64,000 bases of DNA from Edwardsiella ictaluri ATCC 33202 (GCF_000264785.1 NZ_AFJI01000023.1:1-64000), one strand, 5' to 3'; counted from the first letter of the stretch, positions 1 through 9,937 are shown. Notes: generated by a model from the letters alone, not told the origin. Program-made: numbers and translations.

Positions 1-1
1 A

Positions 2-25
2 GAGCAGGCAGAGCAGGCAGAGCAG
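2..25 (+). repeat. 9-bp tandem repeat in ftsY (Glu-Gln-Ala units)
   Basis: The unit GAGCAGGCA is repeated in phase with the ftsY codons (two full copies plus GAGCAG), encoding E-Q-A-E-Q-A-E-Q. It sits in the acidic A domain and runs off the left edge, so the total copy number cannot be seen. A 9-bp unit can change number by slippage without a frameshift. Confidence 0.8.
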
Positions 26-1174
26 ATGGCGCAGGAGATCATCGTCGCCCGCGCGGCCGCCATGGCAACCGCGGCGCTGGATGTCTCCCCGGTATCCACC
101 GAGGATTCGGTGGTAGAGACGTCGGCGGTGGCGCCTATCGTTGATCTGGCCGAGGTTGCACGCTCGCAAGAGACCGCCGATCTGCAGGATATCGACGCGG
201 AAGAGGAGGCGTCGCCCGCGCCGATCAGCGTGCGTGAGCAGGAGAAGCCGGTGAAGGAGGGCTTCTTTGCCCGCCTGAAGCGTAGCTTGGTTAAGACGCG
301 TCAAAATCTGGGATCCGGCTTTTTTAGCCTGTTCCGCGGCAAAAAAATCGATGACGATCTGTTCGATGAGTTGGAAGAGCAGCTTATCGTGGCCGACGTC
401 GGCGTGGAGACCACGCGCAAGATCATCGACTCGCTGACCGCCCACGCCAGCCGCAAAGAGCTGAAAGATGCCGAAGCGCTGTACGGTAAGCTGAAGGAGG
501 AGATGGGCGAGATCCTGCAGAAGGTGGATGCACCGCTGGATATCAGCGGGCATCAGCCCTTCGTTATTTTAATGGTTGGCGTTAATGGCGTGGGTAAAAC
601 CACCACCATCGGCAAGCTGGCCCGCCAGTTCCAGGCGCAGGGGAAATCAGTGATGCTGGCAGCGGGTGACACCTTCCGTGCGGCGGCGGTGGAGCAGCTG
701 CAGGTCTGGGGCGAGCGTAACCATATTTCGGTGATTGCCCAGCATACCGGCGCCGATTCGGCCTCGGTGATTTTCGATGCGATCCAGGCGGCGAAAGCGC
801 GTAAAGTGGACGTTCTGATCGCTGATACAGCGGGGCGTCTGCAGAATAAATCACACCTGATGGAAGAGCTGAAAAAAATCGTGCGGGTGATGAAGAAACT
901 GGATGAGCAGGCACCCCATGAGGTGATGCTGACCATCGACGCCAGCACCGGGCAGAACGCCGTCAGTCAGGCGCGCCTGTTCAACGAGGCCGTTGGGCTG
1001 ACCGGTATTACCCTGACCAAGCTGGACGGCACCGCCAAGGGCGGAGTGATCTTCTCCGTTGCCGATCGGTTTGGCATCCCGATTCGCTATATCGGCGTCG
1101 GGGAAGGCATTGAGGATTTGCGCCCCTTTAAGGCTGATGATTTTATTGAGGCACTTTTTGCCCGAGAGGATTAA
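2..1174 (+). CDS. ftsY: Signal recognition particle receptor FtsY (5' end outside window)
   Basis: SRP receptor GTPase that docks ribosome-SRP complexes at the inner membrane and hands them to SecYEG. The frame is open to the left edge, so the true start lies outside the window; the ATG at 26 is internal. Visible parts are an acidic, variable A domain (roughly the first 85 residues seen), then the four-helix N domain and the GTPase G domain: P-loop GVNGVGKTTT, DTAGR, and TKLDGTAKGG near the C-terminus. E. coli FtsY is about 497 residues and its acidic region is poorly conserved, so only the N-terminal part is missing. ftsE starts 5 nt after the stop, giving the usual ftsY-ftsE-ftsX operon. 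Confidence 0.97.
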   Translation, partial: EQAEQAEQMAQEIIVARAAAMATAALDVSPVSTEDSVVETSAVAPIVDLAEVARSQETADLQDIDAEEEASPAPISVREQEKPVKEGFFARLKRSLVKTRQNLGSGFFSLFRGKKIDDDLFDELEEQLIVADVGVETTRKIIDSLTAHASRKELKDAEALYGKLKEEMGEILQKVDAPLDISGHQPFVILMVGVNGVGKTTTIGKLARQFQAQGKSVMLAAGDTFRAAAVEQLQVWGERNHISVIAQHTGADSASVIFDAIQAAKARKVDVLIADTAGRLQNKSHLMEELKKIVRVMKKLDEQAPHEVMLTIDASTGQNAVSQARLFNEAVGLTGITLTKLDGTAKGGVIFSVADRFGIPIRYIGVGEGIEDLRPFKADDFIEALFARED

Positions 1175-1179
1175 AACGG

Positions 1180-1851
1180 ATGATTCGCTTCGAACAGGTC
1201 AGTAAAGCGTATCTGGGCGGGCGTCAGGCCCTGCAGGGGGTGGATTTTCACCTGCAGCAGGGCGAAATGGCGTTTTTGACCGGCCACTCCGGAGCGGGGA
1301 AGAGTACCCTGCTAAAGCTGATTTGCGGTATTGAGCGCCCGAGCGCCGGGCATATCTGGTTTGGCGGTCACGATATCAGTCGGTTGAAGAACCGCGAAGT
1401 GCCGTTTTTACGCCGCCAGATCGGGATGATCTTTCAGGATCATCACCTACTGCTTGATCGTACCGTGTATGACAACGTGGCGATGCCGCTGATCATCGCC
1501 GGTGCCAGCAGCGAAGACATTCGTCGCCGGGTGTCGGCGGCGCTGGATAAGGTCGGCCTGCTGGATAAAGCGAAGAATTTCCCCATTCAGCTGTCCGGTG
1601 GTGAGCAACAGCGCGTCGGAATTGCCCGCGCGGTGGTGAACAAGCCGACGGTGCTGCTGGCTGACGAGCCGACCGGCAACCTGGATGAGGCGCTGTCCGA
1701 AGGTATTCTGCGCCTGTTTGAAGAGTTTAACCGCGTCGGGGTCACGGTGTTGATGGCGACCCATGACATGACGCTGATCGCCCGGCGTCGCTACCGTATC
1801 CTGACGCTCAGTCAGGGGCGCATGGCTGGAGGGGGGCAACATGAGCAGTAA
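1180..1851 (+). CDS. ftsE: Cell division ATP-binding protein FtsE
   Basis: ABC-type ATPase that pairs with FtsX at the septum. FtsEX couples ATP hydrolysis to activation of periplasmic murein hydrolases through EnvC and also acts on the Z-ring. The 223-residue length is standard. Walker A (GHSGAGKST), the signature LSGGEQQR and Walker B followed by DEPTG are intact, with the H-loop in ATHD. It lies 5 nt after ftsY and its end overlaps the ftsX start by 11 nt, consistent with translational coupling. Confidence 0.97.
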   Translation: MIRFEQVSKAYLGGRQALQGVDFHLQQGEMAFLTGHSGAGKSTLLKLICGIERPSAGHIWFGGHDISRLKNREVPFLRRQIGMIFQDHHLLLDRTVYDNVAMPLIIAGASSEDIRRRVSAALDKVGLLDKAKNFPIQLSGGEQQRVGIARAVVNKPTVLLADEPTGNLDEALSEGILRLFEEFNRVGVTVLMATHDMTLIARRRYRILTLSQGRMAGGGQHEQ

Positions 1852-2809
1852 ACCCAATGCCCGGACGCGCCGCCCGGATAAGAGCAAGGCCCTGCGCGGC
1901 GGCTGGCGTGAACAGTGGCGCTATGCCTGGGTCAATACTCTGGCAGATATGCTGCGTCAGCCGCTGGCGACGCTGCTGACGGTGATGGTTATCGCGATCT
2001 CGCTGACCCTGCCGAGCGTGTGTTACCTAGCCTATAAAAACGTCAGTGAGGCTGCGACCCAGTGGTATCCTACGCCGCAGCTGACGGTGTATCTGGATAA
2101 GGCGCTGGATGACGATGCCGCCAGTCAGGTGATCGCGACCCTCAAGCAGCAGGATGGTGTGGCCAAGGTCAACTATCTGTCGCGTGAAGAGGCGTTGGGC
2201 GAGTTCCGCAACTGGTCTGGCTTTGGCGGCGCGTTGGATATGCTGGAGGAGAACCCTTTGCCTGCGGTGGCGATCATTACGCCGAAGCTGAACTTTGAGA
2301 GCAGCGCCACCCTGAACACCCTGCGCGATCGCGTGGCGGCGGTGAAGGGGGTGGATGAGGTGCGCATGGATGACAGCTGGTTTGCCCGCCTGGCGGCGCT
2401 GACCGGGCTGGTCGGCCAGGTGGCCGGAATGATCGGGGTACTGATGGTGGTGGCCGTATTCCTGGTGATCGGCAACAGCGTCCGTCTGAATATTTTTAGC
2501 CGCCGCGATACCATCAATGTGATGAAGCTTATCGGTGCGACAGATGGCTTTATTCTGCGTCCGTTTCTCAACGGCGGCGCGCTGCTGGGGTTCTGCGGTG
2601 CCCTGCTGTCGTTGATCCTGTCCCAGACCATGGTCTGGCAGCTGGACAGTGCGGTCGCGCGGGTGGCCTCGGTATTTGGCACCACCTTTACCCTGCACGG
2701 TCTCAGCTGGGATGAGTGTCTGCTGCTACTGCTGGTCGCGACCATGATTGGCTGGATCGCTGCCTGGCTGGCGACTGTTCAGCATTTACGCCGTTTTACG
2801 CCGCAGTAA
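1841..2809 (+). CDS. ftsX: Cell division membrane protein FtsX
   Basis: Membrane partner of FtsE. The 322-residue protein has a short cytoplasmic N-terminus, a first membrane helix at about residues 40-65, a large periplasmic loop (the EnvC-binding region in E. coli) and three further helices in the C-terminal half (around [13 protein letters not shown], the [11 protein letters not shown] stretch and [15 protein letters not shown]). The ATG overlaps the end of ftsE. About 300 nt of non-coding sequence separates it from rpoH, as in E. coli. Confidence 0.96.
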   Translation: MSSKPNARTRRPDKSKALRGGWREQWRYAWVNTLADMLRQPLATLLTVMVIAISLTLPSVCYLAYKNVSEAATQWYPTPQLTVYLDKALDDDAASQVIATLKQQDGVAKVNYLSREEALGEFRNWSGFGGALDMLEENPLPAVAIITPKLNFESSATLNTLRDRVAAVKGVDEVRMDDSWFARLAALTGLVGQVAGMIGVLMVVAVFLVIGNSVRLNIFSRRDTINVMKLIGATDGFILRPFLNGGALLGFCGALLSLILSQTMVWQLDSAVARVASVFGTTFTLHGLSWDECLLLLLVATMIGWIAAWLATVQHLRRFTPQ

Positions 2810-2836
2810 CACGATGTCATATCGCCTTATGCTATA

Positions 2837-2869
2837 CTCTCCCCCCGTTGAGTCCGAGACGGGGGAGAG
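2837..2869 (+). other. GC-rich inverted repeat between ftsX and rpoH
   Basis: CTCTCCCCCCGT (2837-2848) pairs with ACGGGGGAGAG (2859-2869) around a 10-nt loop, with one C bulged. No T-run follows, so it is not a typical intrinsic terminator. It lies 28 nt after the ftsX stop in the rpoH upstream region and could stabilise the ftsYEX mRNA 3' end. Function is not shown. Confidence 0.5.
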
Positions 2870-2965
2870 CCAGTGGCCTGACCCAAACTTGGTTTCCCGC
2901 CTGATATGGTTTTATTTCTCCCCCGGCACGTCGAAGCAGCGTATGCTTCTGTGAAGCTACTGTTG

Positions 2966-2994
2966 CAGATTTGTGCAATAATATCCGCTATAAT
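2966..2994 (+). promoter_or_regulatory. Candidate rpoH promoter (-10 TATAAT)
   Basis: A perfect TATAAT occurs at 2989-2994, about 120 nt before the rpoH start. No well-spaced TTGACA is present; TTGCAG at 2963-2968 would need a 20-nt spacer. E. coli rpoH has several promoters in the corresponding interval, so a promoter is expected here. The exact element is an inference. Confidence 0.35.
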
Positions 2995-3115
2995 AGTGAA
3001 CTTGTGGAATGACTCACGGTCAAATTATTCAGGATCGTGCTAGCCTTTACCGTTTGGACCTTTTGCCCGGCCGAAAGCTGTAACGCACGGACTGTTATCG
3101 TATTGAGAGGGTTTG

Positions 3116-3970
3116 ATGACCAAAGAAATGCAAACTTTAACCTTGGTTCCCCAGGGCAGTCTGGAGGCCTACGTGCGGGCTGCCAACGCCTATCCGATGC
3201 TGACGGCAGAGGAAGAGCGGGCGCTGGGGGAACGGCTGCATTACAAGGGAGACCTGGATGCAGCCAAACAGCTGATCCTGTCGCACCTGCGCTTTGTGGT
3301 TCATGTCGCCCGTAACTACGCTGGCTACGGACTGCCGCAGGCAGATCTGATCCAGGAGGGCAATATCGGCCTGATGAAGGCCGTGCGTCGCTTTAACCCC
3401 GAGATGGGGGTGCGCCTGGTATCATTTGCCGTGCACTGGATCAAGGCCGAGATCCATGAATATGTGCTGCGCAACTGGCGTATCGTTAAAGTCGCGACTA
3501 CAAAGGCTCAGCGTAAGCTGTTCTTTAACCTGCGTAAAACCAAGCAGCGCCTGGGATGGTTTAATCAGGACGAGGTCGAGCTGGTGGCCCGGGAACTGGG
3601 CGTGAGCGAGAAGGACGTGCTGGAAATGGAGTCGCGCATGGCCGCTCAGGACATGGCGTTCGACCTGCCCGGTGATGACGAGCAGGAGGGTGCACCGGCA
3701 GCGCCGGTGCTGTTCCTGCAGGATAAGTCCTCTGACTTTGCCAATGAGATCGAGGATGACAACTGGGAAAGCCACGCCGCAGATAAGCTGAGCGTCGCCC
3801 TGGAGGGGCTGGACGAGCGTAGTCAGCACATCATTCGCGCCCGTTGGCTGGACAGTGACAATAAGGCCACTCTGCAAGAGTTGGCCGATCGCTATGGCGT
3901 TTCCGCAGAGCGCGTGCGTCAGCTGGAAAAAAATGCCATGAAGAAGCTGCGTATGGCGATAGAAGCCTGA
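3116..3970 (+). CDS. rpoH: RNA polymerase heat-shock sigma factor RpoH (sigma-32)
   Basis: Directs transcription of heat-shock chaperone and protease genes. The ATG at 3116 is preferred over the in-frame TTG at 3113 because it follows the GAGAGG ribosome site and gives 284 residues, the E. coli length. Sigma-2 (from about residue 53, including [16 protein letters not shown]), the RpoH-box segment ([18 protein letters not shown]) and the sigma-4 helix-turn-helix ending [14 protein letters not shown] are all conserved. In E. coli, translation is thermally controlled by mRNA structure formed between the start region and early codons; that is known for the family, not demonstrated here. A strong terminator follows. 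Confidence 0.98.
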   Translation: MTKEMQTLTLVPQGSLEAYVRAANAYPMLTAEEERALGERLHYKGDLDAAKQLILSHLRFVVHVARNYAGYGLPQADLIQEGNIGLMKAVRRFNPEMGVRLVSFAVHWIKAEIHEYVLRNWRIVKVATTKAQRKLFFNLRKTKQRLGWFNQDEVELVARELGVSEKDVLEMESRMAAQDMAFDLPGDDEQEGAPAAPVLFLQDKSSDFANEIEDDNWESHAADKLSVALEGLDERSQHIIRARWLDSDNKATLQELADRYGVSAERVRQLEKNAMKKLRMAIEA

Positions 3971-3992
3971 GCGCGGTAACGGCAGGATAAGG

Positions 3993-4018
3993 GGCGATGC
4001 GACGGCATCGCCTTTTTT
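3993..4018 (+). terminator. Intrinsic terminator of rpoH
   Basis: GGCGATGC (3993-4000) and GCATCGCC (4005-4012) form an 8-bp stem with a 4-nt loop, followed directly by six T. It ends 48 nt after the rpoH stop and 47 nt before the next ATG, so it separates rpoH from the inserted cdaR-like gene. Confidence 0.9.
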
Positions 4019-4065
4019 GTGTCCGAACGTCGGCATCGCCGCGCCGGGCGTACGATGGAGGATGT

Positions 4066-5187
4066 ATGGACGGCAGCGATCTCAGTGAAGCCGTGGCCCG
4101 ACAGATAGTTCACCGGGCGATGGAGATTATCGGCCACTCGGTCAACGTGATGGATGCCCGCGGCGTGATCATCGCCTCTGGCGATACGGCCCGCCTGCAT
4201 CAGCGTCATGAGGGGGCGGTGCTGGTGCTGGCAGAAAATCGCCTCATTGAAATCGATGAGGCGGCGGCCCGTCAGCTGCGCGGCGTGCGCCCCGGGATCA
4301 ATTTACCGATCACGTTCCACCGACGTCTGGTCGGCGTGGTGGGGATCTCCGGTGCGCCGGGCGAGGTGCGGGCCTATGGCGAGCTGGTGCGTATGGCGGC
4401 AGAGCTGATTCTGGAGCAGGCGGCACTGCTGGAGCAGAGCCAGTGGGAGAAACGCTATCGCGAGACCTTGGTACAGCAGCTGATTGCCGACGAGCGCGAT
4501 GAGGCTCAGCTGGCGGCGACGGCGGCCTATCTGGGCGTTGACGTCGCGCAGCCGCGCATTGCGCTGCTGTTTACGCTGCAGGATGCCCACCATGAGACGC
4601 TGCGCGCTCTGCTGGAGGCCCTGACGGCGCTGCACCGCGAGGCGCTGATCGGGGTACAGGGCTTTGCCCAGCTGGTGATGCTGCTGCCCTGCGGCGACGG
4701 CGTGATGGAGAGCCCGGCGCTGCGCCGGACGGTGCGTCAGCTGACCCGCGGTATCGCGGCGCGTTTCGCGCTGCATATCTATGTCGGGGGGGCGTTCTCC
4801 GGTACCGGTGCTGTCTGCCGCTCCTACCGCAGCGCGCAGGCACTGCAGGCGCTGGCGCGTCGCCATGCCCTGTCCGGGACGGTGATTTATTACCAGGATC
4901 ATGTGCTGCCGACGCTGCTGGAGCATCTGGCCGGCAGCTGGCAGGCGGATGAGTTGGGGCAGGTGTGGCGGCGGCTACAGCATCAGGATAGCCGCGGGGT
5001 GCTGTGCCGTACCCTACGGACATTTTTTGCTCAGAACTGTGAGCTGTCTCAAACCTCAAAACTGCTGCACATTCACGTCAATACCCTGCGCTATCGTCTG
5101 CAGCGGATCTCTGATATTACTAATTTAAATATCAACCAGTTACAGAGCGTCATTCAGCTTTATCTCGGTATGCAGCTGCACGGCTAA
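4066..5187 (+). CDS. cdaR: CdaR-type sugar-diacid/glycerate regulator
   Basis: Transcription activator of the CdaR (SdaR) family, which in E. coli controls galactarate, glucarate and glycerate genes. The ATG at 4066 has a good ribosome site (GGAGG) and yields 373 residues; an upstream in-frame start would lie inside the rpoH terminator. The N-terminal ~130 residues form the sugar-diacid recognition domain and the C-terminal ~70 residues a PucR/CdaR helix-turn-helix (the segment with HVNTLRYRLQRI). It is followed by a GntP-type permease and glycerate kinase, so it probably controls that cluster in response to glycerate or a diacid. E. coli does not carry this gene next to rpoH; the cluster is an insertion relative to that order. 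Confidence 0.88.
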   Translation: MDGSDLSEAVARQIVHRAMEIIGHSVNVMDARGVIIASGDTARLHQRHEGAVLVLAENRLIEIDEAAARQLRGVRPGINLPITFHRRLVGVVGISGAPGEVRAYGELVRMAAELILEQAALLEQSQWEKRYRETLVQQLIADERDEAQLAATAAYLGVDVAQPRIALLFTLQDAHHETLRALLEALTALHREALIGVQGFAQLVMLLPCGDGVMESPALRRTVRQLTRGIAARFALHIYVGGAFSGTGAVCRSYRSAQALQALARRHALSGTVIYYQDHVLPTLLEHLAGSWQADELGQVWRRLQHQDSRGVLCRTLRTFFAQNCELSQTSKLLHIHVNTLRYRLQRISDITNLNINQLQSVIQLYLGMQLHG

Positions 5188-5203
5188 TTTGGTCTTTCCT
5201 ACA

Positions 5204-5231
5204 AAAACGGCGCCGATCCACGGCGCGTTTT
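5204..5231 (+). terminator. Probable terminator after cdaR
   Basis: AAAACGGCGCCG and CGGCGCGTTTT form a GC-rich stem with one bulged C and a 5-nt loop, ending in GTTTTC, 17 nt after the cdaR stop. It suggests the permease gene has its own promoter in 5232-5373. Confidence 0.6.
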
Positions 5232-5373
5232 CTGTCCGTTTCCCCCAAGCTTTTCCCCGCCTATTTTTCATAATGGCTCGGCATCGATGCTCTCCCGCTT
5301 GGCAGGAGAGCACTGAGTACCCTTTGCCGCCCTCGGCGGCCATACCGATAAAAATAACAAGAGGAGTCATTCT

Positions 5374-6626
5374 ATGGTGACTGTATCCGCAACGGGGGCG
5401 CTGGTGGCGCTGATCGTTGCCATCATTTTGATTTTACGCAAGGTTCCTCCCGCCTACGGTATGATTGCCGGCGCGTTGGCCGGGGGATTGGTCGGCGGGG
5501 CCGATCTGGTGCAGACCATTGCCCTGATGATCGGCGGGGCGCAGGGGATCACCAGCGCAGTGCTGCGTATTCTCGGCGCGGGGTACTGATTGAGTCCGGC
5601 GCCGCCAGCGCCATCGCCGAGACGATCGTACGCCGCGTCGGCGAGGGGCGGGCGCTGCTGGCGCTGGCGGTGGCTACGCTGCTGCTGACCGCCGTCGGCG
5701 TCTTTGTCGATGTGGCGGTGATCACCGTGTCGCCGATTGCCCTGGCTATCGCTCACCGGGCCGACATCTCTAAAATGGCCATTCTGCTGGCGATGGTCGG
5801 CGGTGGTAAGGCGGGAAATGTCATGTCGCCAAACCCCAACACCATCGCCGCAGCGGAGGCGTTCAACGTGCCGCTGACCTCCCTGATGTTGGCCGGTATC
5901 GTGCCCGGACTGTTCGGCCTGGCTCTGGCTTACCTGCTGGCGCGGCGCCTGCGCGGGCACGGGAGTAAGGTTCAGGCCCATGAGCTGGTGGCCGCCGATC
6001 ACGCCAGCCAGCCCGGCTTTATGGCCGCGCTGACCGCGCCGCTGGTGGCCATTGTGCTGCTGGCCCTGCGCCCCGTCGCGGGCATCGCCATCGATCCCCT
6101 GCTGGCCTTGCCGCTGGGGGGGCTGATCGGACTGCTGGCCATGGGGCAGTGGCGTCACGCCAACCGCTACATGGTCTCCGGGCTATCGCGCATGGCGCCG
6201 GTCGCAATTATGCTGCTGGGGACCGGTACGCTGGCCGGCATCATCGCTAACTCCGGATTGAAAACGGTGCTGATCGACGGCTTGGGCGTATCCGGTTTGC
6301 CCTCTTATCTGCTGGCGCCGGTCTCCGGCGCGCTGATGTCGATGGCCACCGCGTCTACGACGGCGGGCACCGCCGTGGCCTCCGCCGTCTTTAGCGCCAC
6401 CCTGCTGGAGATGGGGATCACGGCGCTGGCCGGGGCGGCGATGATCCATGCCGGTGCGACCGTATTTGATCACATGCCGCACGGCAGCTTCTTTCATGCC
6501 ACCGGCGGCAGCGTCAATATGCAGGTGCATGAGCGCCTGAAGCTGATCCCTTATGAAACCGCGGTCGGTCTGATGATCGCGCTGATTTCCACGCTGATGT
6601 TCGGCGTATTCCACCTGGCGGGTTAA
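5374..6626 (+). pseudogene. GntP-family permease, disrupted by a frameshift
   Basis: Two frames together encode one GntP-family (gluconate/glycerate-type) permease of about 417 residues. The first frame (5374-5589, good GGAG site) covers the first two membrane helices and ends ...RILGAGY-stop. The second frame resumes at 5583 as VLIESGAASAIAETI and continues to 6626 with the remaining helices and the conserved GKAGNVMSPNPNT motif. The family normally has something like AGVLAGVLIESGAA here, so the break fits loss of 13 nt between two copies of GGGTACTG (inference). Flanked by cdaR and glycerate kinase, its likely cargo was glycerate or a related acid. As read the protein is truncated at 71 residues; an internal start at ATG 5670 could at most make an N-terminally short protein. 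A sequencing error or phase variation cannot be excluded. Confidence 0.8.
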
Positions 6627-6641
6627 CGGAGAAGAGAGAGT

Positions 6642-7778
6642 ATGAAAGTTGTGATCGCCCCCGATTCGTTTAAGGAGAGCCTGAGCGCCATGCAGGTGGC
6701 ACAGGCGATTGAGCAGGGGTTTCGTGAGATCTATCCCGATGCCAACTACCTGCTGTTGCCGATGGCGGACGGCGGCGAGGGCACCGTCGATGCCATGGTG
6801 GCGGCGACCGGTGGGCAGCGCATCGCACAGACGGTTACCGGCCCGCTTGGGCAGCCTGTGGCGGCCTTTTTTGGCTGGCTGGGCGACGGCGGAACCGCGG
6901 TGATCGAGATGGCGGCCGCTTCCGGTTTGCATCTGGTGCCGCCCGGTCAGCGCGACCCGAGCATCACCACCTCCTACGGTACCGGTGAGCTGATCCTGGC
7001 GGCGCTCGATCGCGGCGCACGCCGATTGATCCTGGGGATCGGCGGCAGTGCGACCAACGACGGCGGTGCCGGAATGATGCAGGCGCTGGGCGCCAGGCTC
7101 AGCGATGCGCAGGGAGAGGCGCTGGCCTATGGCGGCGGCGCCCTGGGTGAGCTGGCACACATCGATCTGACGGGGCTCGATGCCCGGCTGGCGCAAACCG
7201 ATATTCTGGTAGCCTGCGATGTCGATAATCCACTGTGCGGCCCGCAGGGGGCATCGGCGGTATTCGGCCCGCAGAAAGGGGCTACGCCGGAGCAGGTGCG
7301 TCGTCTGGATACCGCCTTACATCGCTATGGCACGCTGCTGGAGCAGGTCAGCGGCCGATCGGTGCTGAGGGTGGCGGGAAGCGGTGCGGCCGGTGGCATG
7401 GGCGCGGCGCTGTGTAGCCTGCTGAATGCCCGTTTGCGTCCCGGCATTGAGATCGTCACCGACGCGCTGGATCTGGCGCAGGCGGTGCAGGGGGCCAGCC
7501 TGGTGATCACCGGCGAGGGACGTATCGACAGCCAGACCGTACACGGCAAGACGCCGATCGGTGTGGCGCGGGTAGCGAAGGCCGCCGGCGTGCCGGTCAT
7601 CGCATTAGCCGGGGGGATGACGCCCGACTATGGCGTGGTGCATGCCCATGGACTGGACGCAGTATTTTCGGTGCTGTGCCGCGTTTCCCCCCTGGAGGAG
7701 GTGCTGGCGCAGGCGCACGATAATCTGCGTGTTACGGCGCGCAACGTTGCGGCGGTCTGGCGCGCCGCGCGCGGTTAA
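6642..7778 (+). CDS. Glycerate kinase (GlxK/GarK family)
   Basis: Phosphorylates D-glycerate with ATP to 2- or 3-phosphoglycerate depending on subfamily, feeding lower glycolysis. The 378-residue length matches the type-II glycerate kinase family, with the N-terminal [19 protein letters not shown] and [11 protein letters not shown] signatures and the C-terminal GEGRIDSQT motif. It begins 15 nt after the permease frame behind GGAGA, so the two are probably cotranscribed. E. coli has two paralogues (glxK, garK); sequence alone does not decide which this corresponds to. Confidence 0.93.
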   Translation: MKVVIAPDSFKESLSAMQVAQAIEQGFREIYPDANYLLLPMADGGEGTVDAMVAATGGQRIAQTVTGPLGQPVAAFFGWLGDGGTAVIEMAAASGLHLVPPGQRDPSITTSYGTGELILAALDRGARRLILGIGGSATNDGGAGMMQALGARLSDAQGEALAYGGGALGELAHIDLTGLDARLAQTDILVACDVDNPLCGPQGASAVFGPQKGATPEQVRRLDTALHRYGTLLEQVSGRSVLRVAGSGAAGGMGAALCSLLNARLRPGIEIVTDALDLAQAVQGASLVITGEGRIDSQTVHGKTPIGVARVAKAAGVPVIALAGGMTPDYGVVHAHGLDAVFSVLCRVSPLEEVLAQAHDNLRVTARNVAAVWRAARG

Positions 7779-8167
7779 CGGCGCCAGCCCTCCGGCCGGC
7801 GGCTGAAGCCGCAGGCGCGCATAAAGCCGTCCATGATGGCGAGCTGCGCTGGCGGAATATCGCCAAGCGGCAGCTGCCAGGCGTGAATGTCCGGCAGCTG
7901 GCGCAGCGTATCCTCCACCAGGTACAGACCGACGCCGCGCCGCCGGGTGACCTCGCGAACTCTCAGATCGTGCAGGGTCGCGATGCCGTTATCCTGCGTC
8001 ACCTTCACGGCTGCCAGCAGACGATCGTTAAAGCGGGCGACAAACAGCGCACCGCCGTTGTCCAGCCCGCGCTGCCATGCCTGCGGCGTTTGCTGCGGCC
8101 AGATTTTTTGCAGATCGCTCAGATCGGCGGCGTTGAGGGTATGCAGACGTTCAATGGTGAGTTTCAT
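7775..8167 (-). CDS. panM: PanM (PanZ), aspartate 1-decarboxylase maturation factor
   Basis: GNAT-fold protein that promotes self-cleavage of the PanD zymogen and, with CoA, limits beta-alanine and pantothenate synthesis. The 130 residues align along their length with E. coli PanM/YhhK (127). The acyl-CoA-binding region is visible as [14 protein letters not shown]. The gene is convergent with glycerate kinase and the stops overlap by 4 nt. In E. coli it sits between rpoH and the ugp genes, so this marks the ancestral position that the cdaR cluster was inserted beside. Confidence 0.93.
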   Translation of the reverse strand: MKLTIERLHTLNAADLSDLQKIWPQQTPQAWQRGLDNGGALFVARFNDRLLAAVKVTQDNGIATLHDLRVREVTRRRGVGLYLVEDTLRQLPDIHAWQLPLGDIPPAQLAIMDGFMRACGFSRRPEGWRR

Positions 8168-8484
8168 GGGCCTTCCATTAGGTGATGGGGAGCGCAGGCA
8201 GCGTGCCGTTCATTGTACGGCATTCCCGGCGCCGACGCTGGTGGGCGCGCGTGATACCGTCGGTCCCCTATCTCCCTTTACGCGGCCTCACGCATTGATA
8301 ATGCTTCCCAGCCTGGCGCCGGGTGTCACGGTCACGCCATCTTTTATTTCATCCTGCGGCTATTTTTCTGTCATATGCACGTGGCATGGCACGCAGTGCA
8401 AATAATATTGATTGTAAATCAATATGTTGTGAGTGTGTGAGCGTTTCACCACGGAGAGATGGAATAGTTAACAAGGTAACAGTG
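8168..8484. other. Intergenic region, panM to ugpB stub
   Basis: This is the former ugpB upstream region, divergent from panM. CTGTCAT at 8368-8374 resembles one half of a Pho box, which would fit phosphate-starvation control of ugp in E. coli, but the expected second repeat is not convincing. No gene is seen. Confidence 0.4.
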
Positions 8485-8629
8485 ATGCTGGCATCGCTGG
8501 CGATGCCCCTGACGCTGAGCGGCCCGGGATGGGCGGTCACCGAGCTCCTGTTCTGGCATTCAATGGATGCCGAGCTGGGTGAAAGAGGTGGATAGCTTGG
8601 CGGTGCGCTTTCAGGGCTTTGTTTGGTAA
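8485..8629 (+). pseudogene. ugpB: 5' remnant of ugpB (glycerol-3-phosphate binding protein)
   Basis: The ATG-initiated frame gives a signal peptide ending in GWA followed by VTELLFWHSMDAELG, matching the mature N-terminus of E. coli UgpB (FWHSMEGELG). One extra base at about 8581 shifts the frame; after it the second frame reads KEVDSLAVRFQ, again as in UgpB. Homology stops near 8614 and the frame ends at 8629. About 45 of some 438 residues survive. It is the left edge of the replacement that removed ugpA, ugpE and most of ugpB and ugpC. Confidence 0.85.
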
Positions 8630-8693
8630 GGTCTTCCCCAGTCTGTCAATGCCGGTGTTTCAGGGTTTCTGTCTGCACGGCATTCCTTGCTCG

Positions 8694-8834
8694 CTACTCT
8701 CTTATCGCTTTGATTACGCGATTATTTTTAATATAAAGATGATGCTGATGACCAGGATTTACACGTTGTAGTATGACGCCATCAGGTTCGTCATATAAGA
8801 ATTCTACCGGAAAACCATACGCTTCTTCTATCAT
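8694..8834 (-). CDS. Unrecognised small reading frame (46 aa)
   Basis: The frame from ATG 8834 encodes 46 residues (beginning MIEEAYGFPVEFLYDEPDG, ending IKAIRE). The same frame is open upstream to 8906 but without a start codon, as if it were the 3' part of a longer gene. It lies between the ugpB stub and the ABC importer in AT-rich DNA and is oriented away from the importer. I do not recognise it; it may be debris. Confidence 0.25.
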   Translation of the reverse strand: MIEEAYGFPVEFLYDEPDGVILQRVNPGHQHHLYIKNNRVIKAIRE

Positions 8835-8912
8835 CAGGTAGATATCTATATCAATAGGATAGTGATTTTGGCATATTTTTTCCTTACTGATACCTTGTGT
8901 TGAGCATTATAT

Positions 8913-9155
8913 ATGTATATTGCAGCACAGGAAGTGAGATTTGTTTCCTCCCAGGAAGGGGGGAGATCTCGTTGTGGTAGGATCAAGACATTATATGTAC
9001 ATGAAGCCATTCTGACTAACCTAGAAGAGCCACTAGATTACTATCTGGCAGATCAGGTGATGAAAAAGGTTAGAAAGAGATTTGTGCAACTGACTGCTAA
9101 TGTCAGTAGTTATGATGTGACGCTCAAGGATGATGGAGTTCAAATTTATCAATAA
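8913..9155 (+). CDS. Unrecognised hypothetical protein (80 aa)
   Basis: An 80-residue frame starts at ATG 8913 without a clear ribosome site. It is charged, with no signal peptide or membrane helix; its middle reads LEEPLDYYLADQVMKKVRKRF. AT-rich codon use matches the adjacent importer genes rather than the ugp flanks, so it probably arrived with them. It ends 20 nt before the expected start of the binding-protein gene. I do not recognise the family, and it could be a fragment of a larger gene. Confidence 0.35.
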   Translation: MYIAAQEVRFVSSQEGGRSRCGRIKTLYVHEAILTNLEEPLDYYLADQVMKKVRKRFVQLTANVSSYDVTLKDDGVQIYQ

Positions 9156-9174
9156 CTCTAGCAGGAAAATCATT

Positions 9175-9924
<750 letters not shown>

Positions 9925-9937
9925 CGTCAGGTGCCAC

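Noticed and set aside
6183..7196. 337-residue minus-strand open frame opposite the permease and glycerate kinase genes
   Set aside because: Antisense shadow of GC-rich codons; composition is His/Arg/Gln-rich with no domain, and the plus-strand gene is a clear family member.
8368..8390. Pho box upstream of the ugpB stub
   Set aside because: Only one CTGTCAT half is present; the second repeat at the required spacing does not match, so it is not listed as a site.
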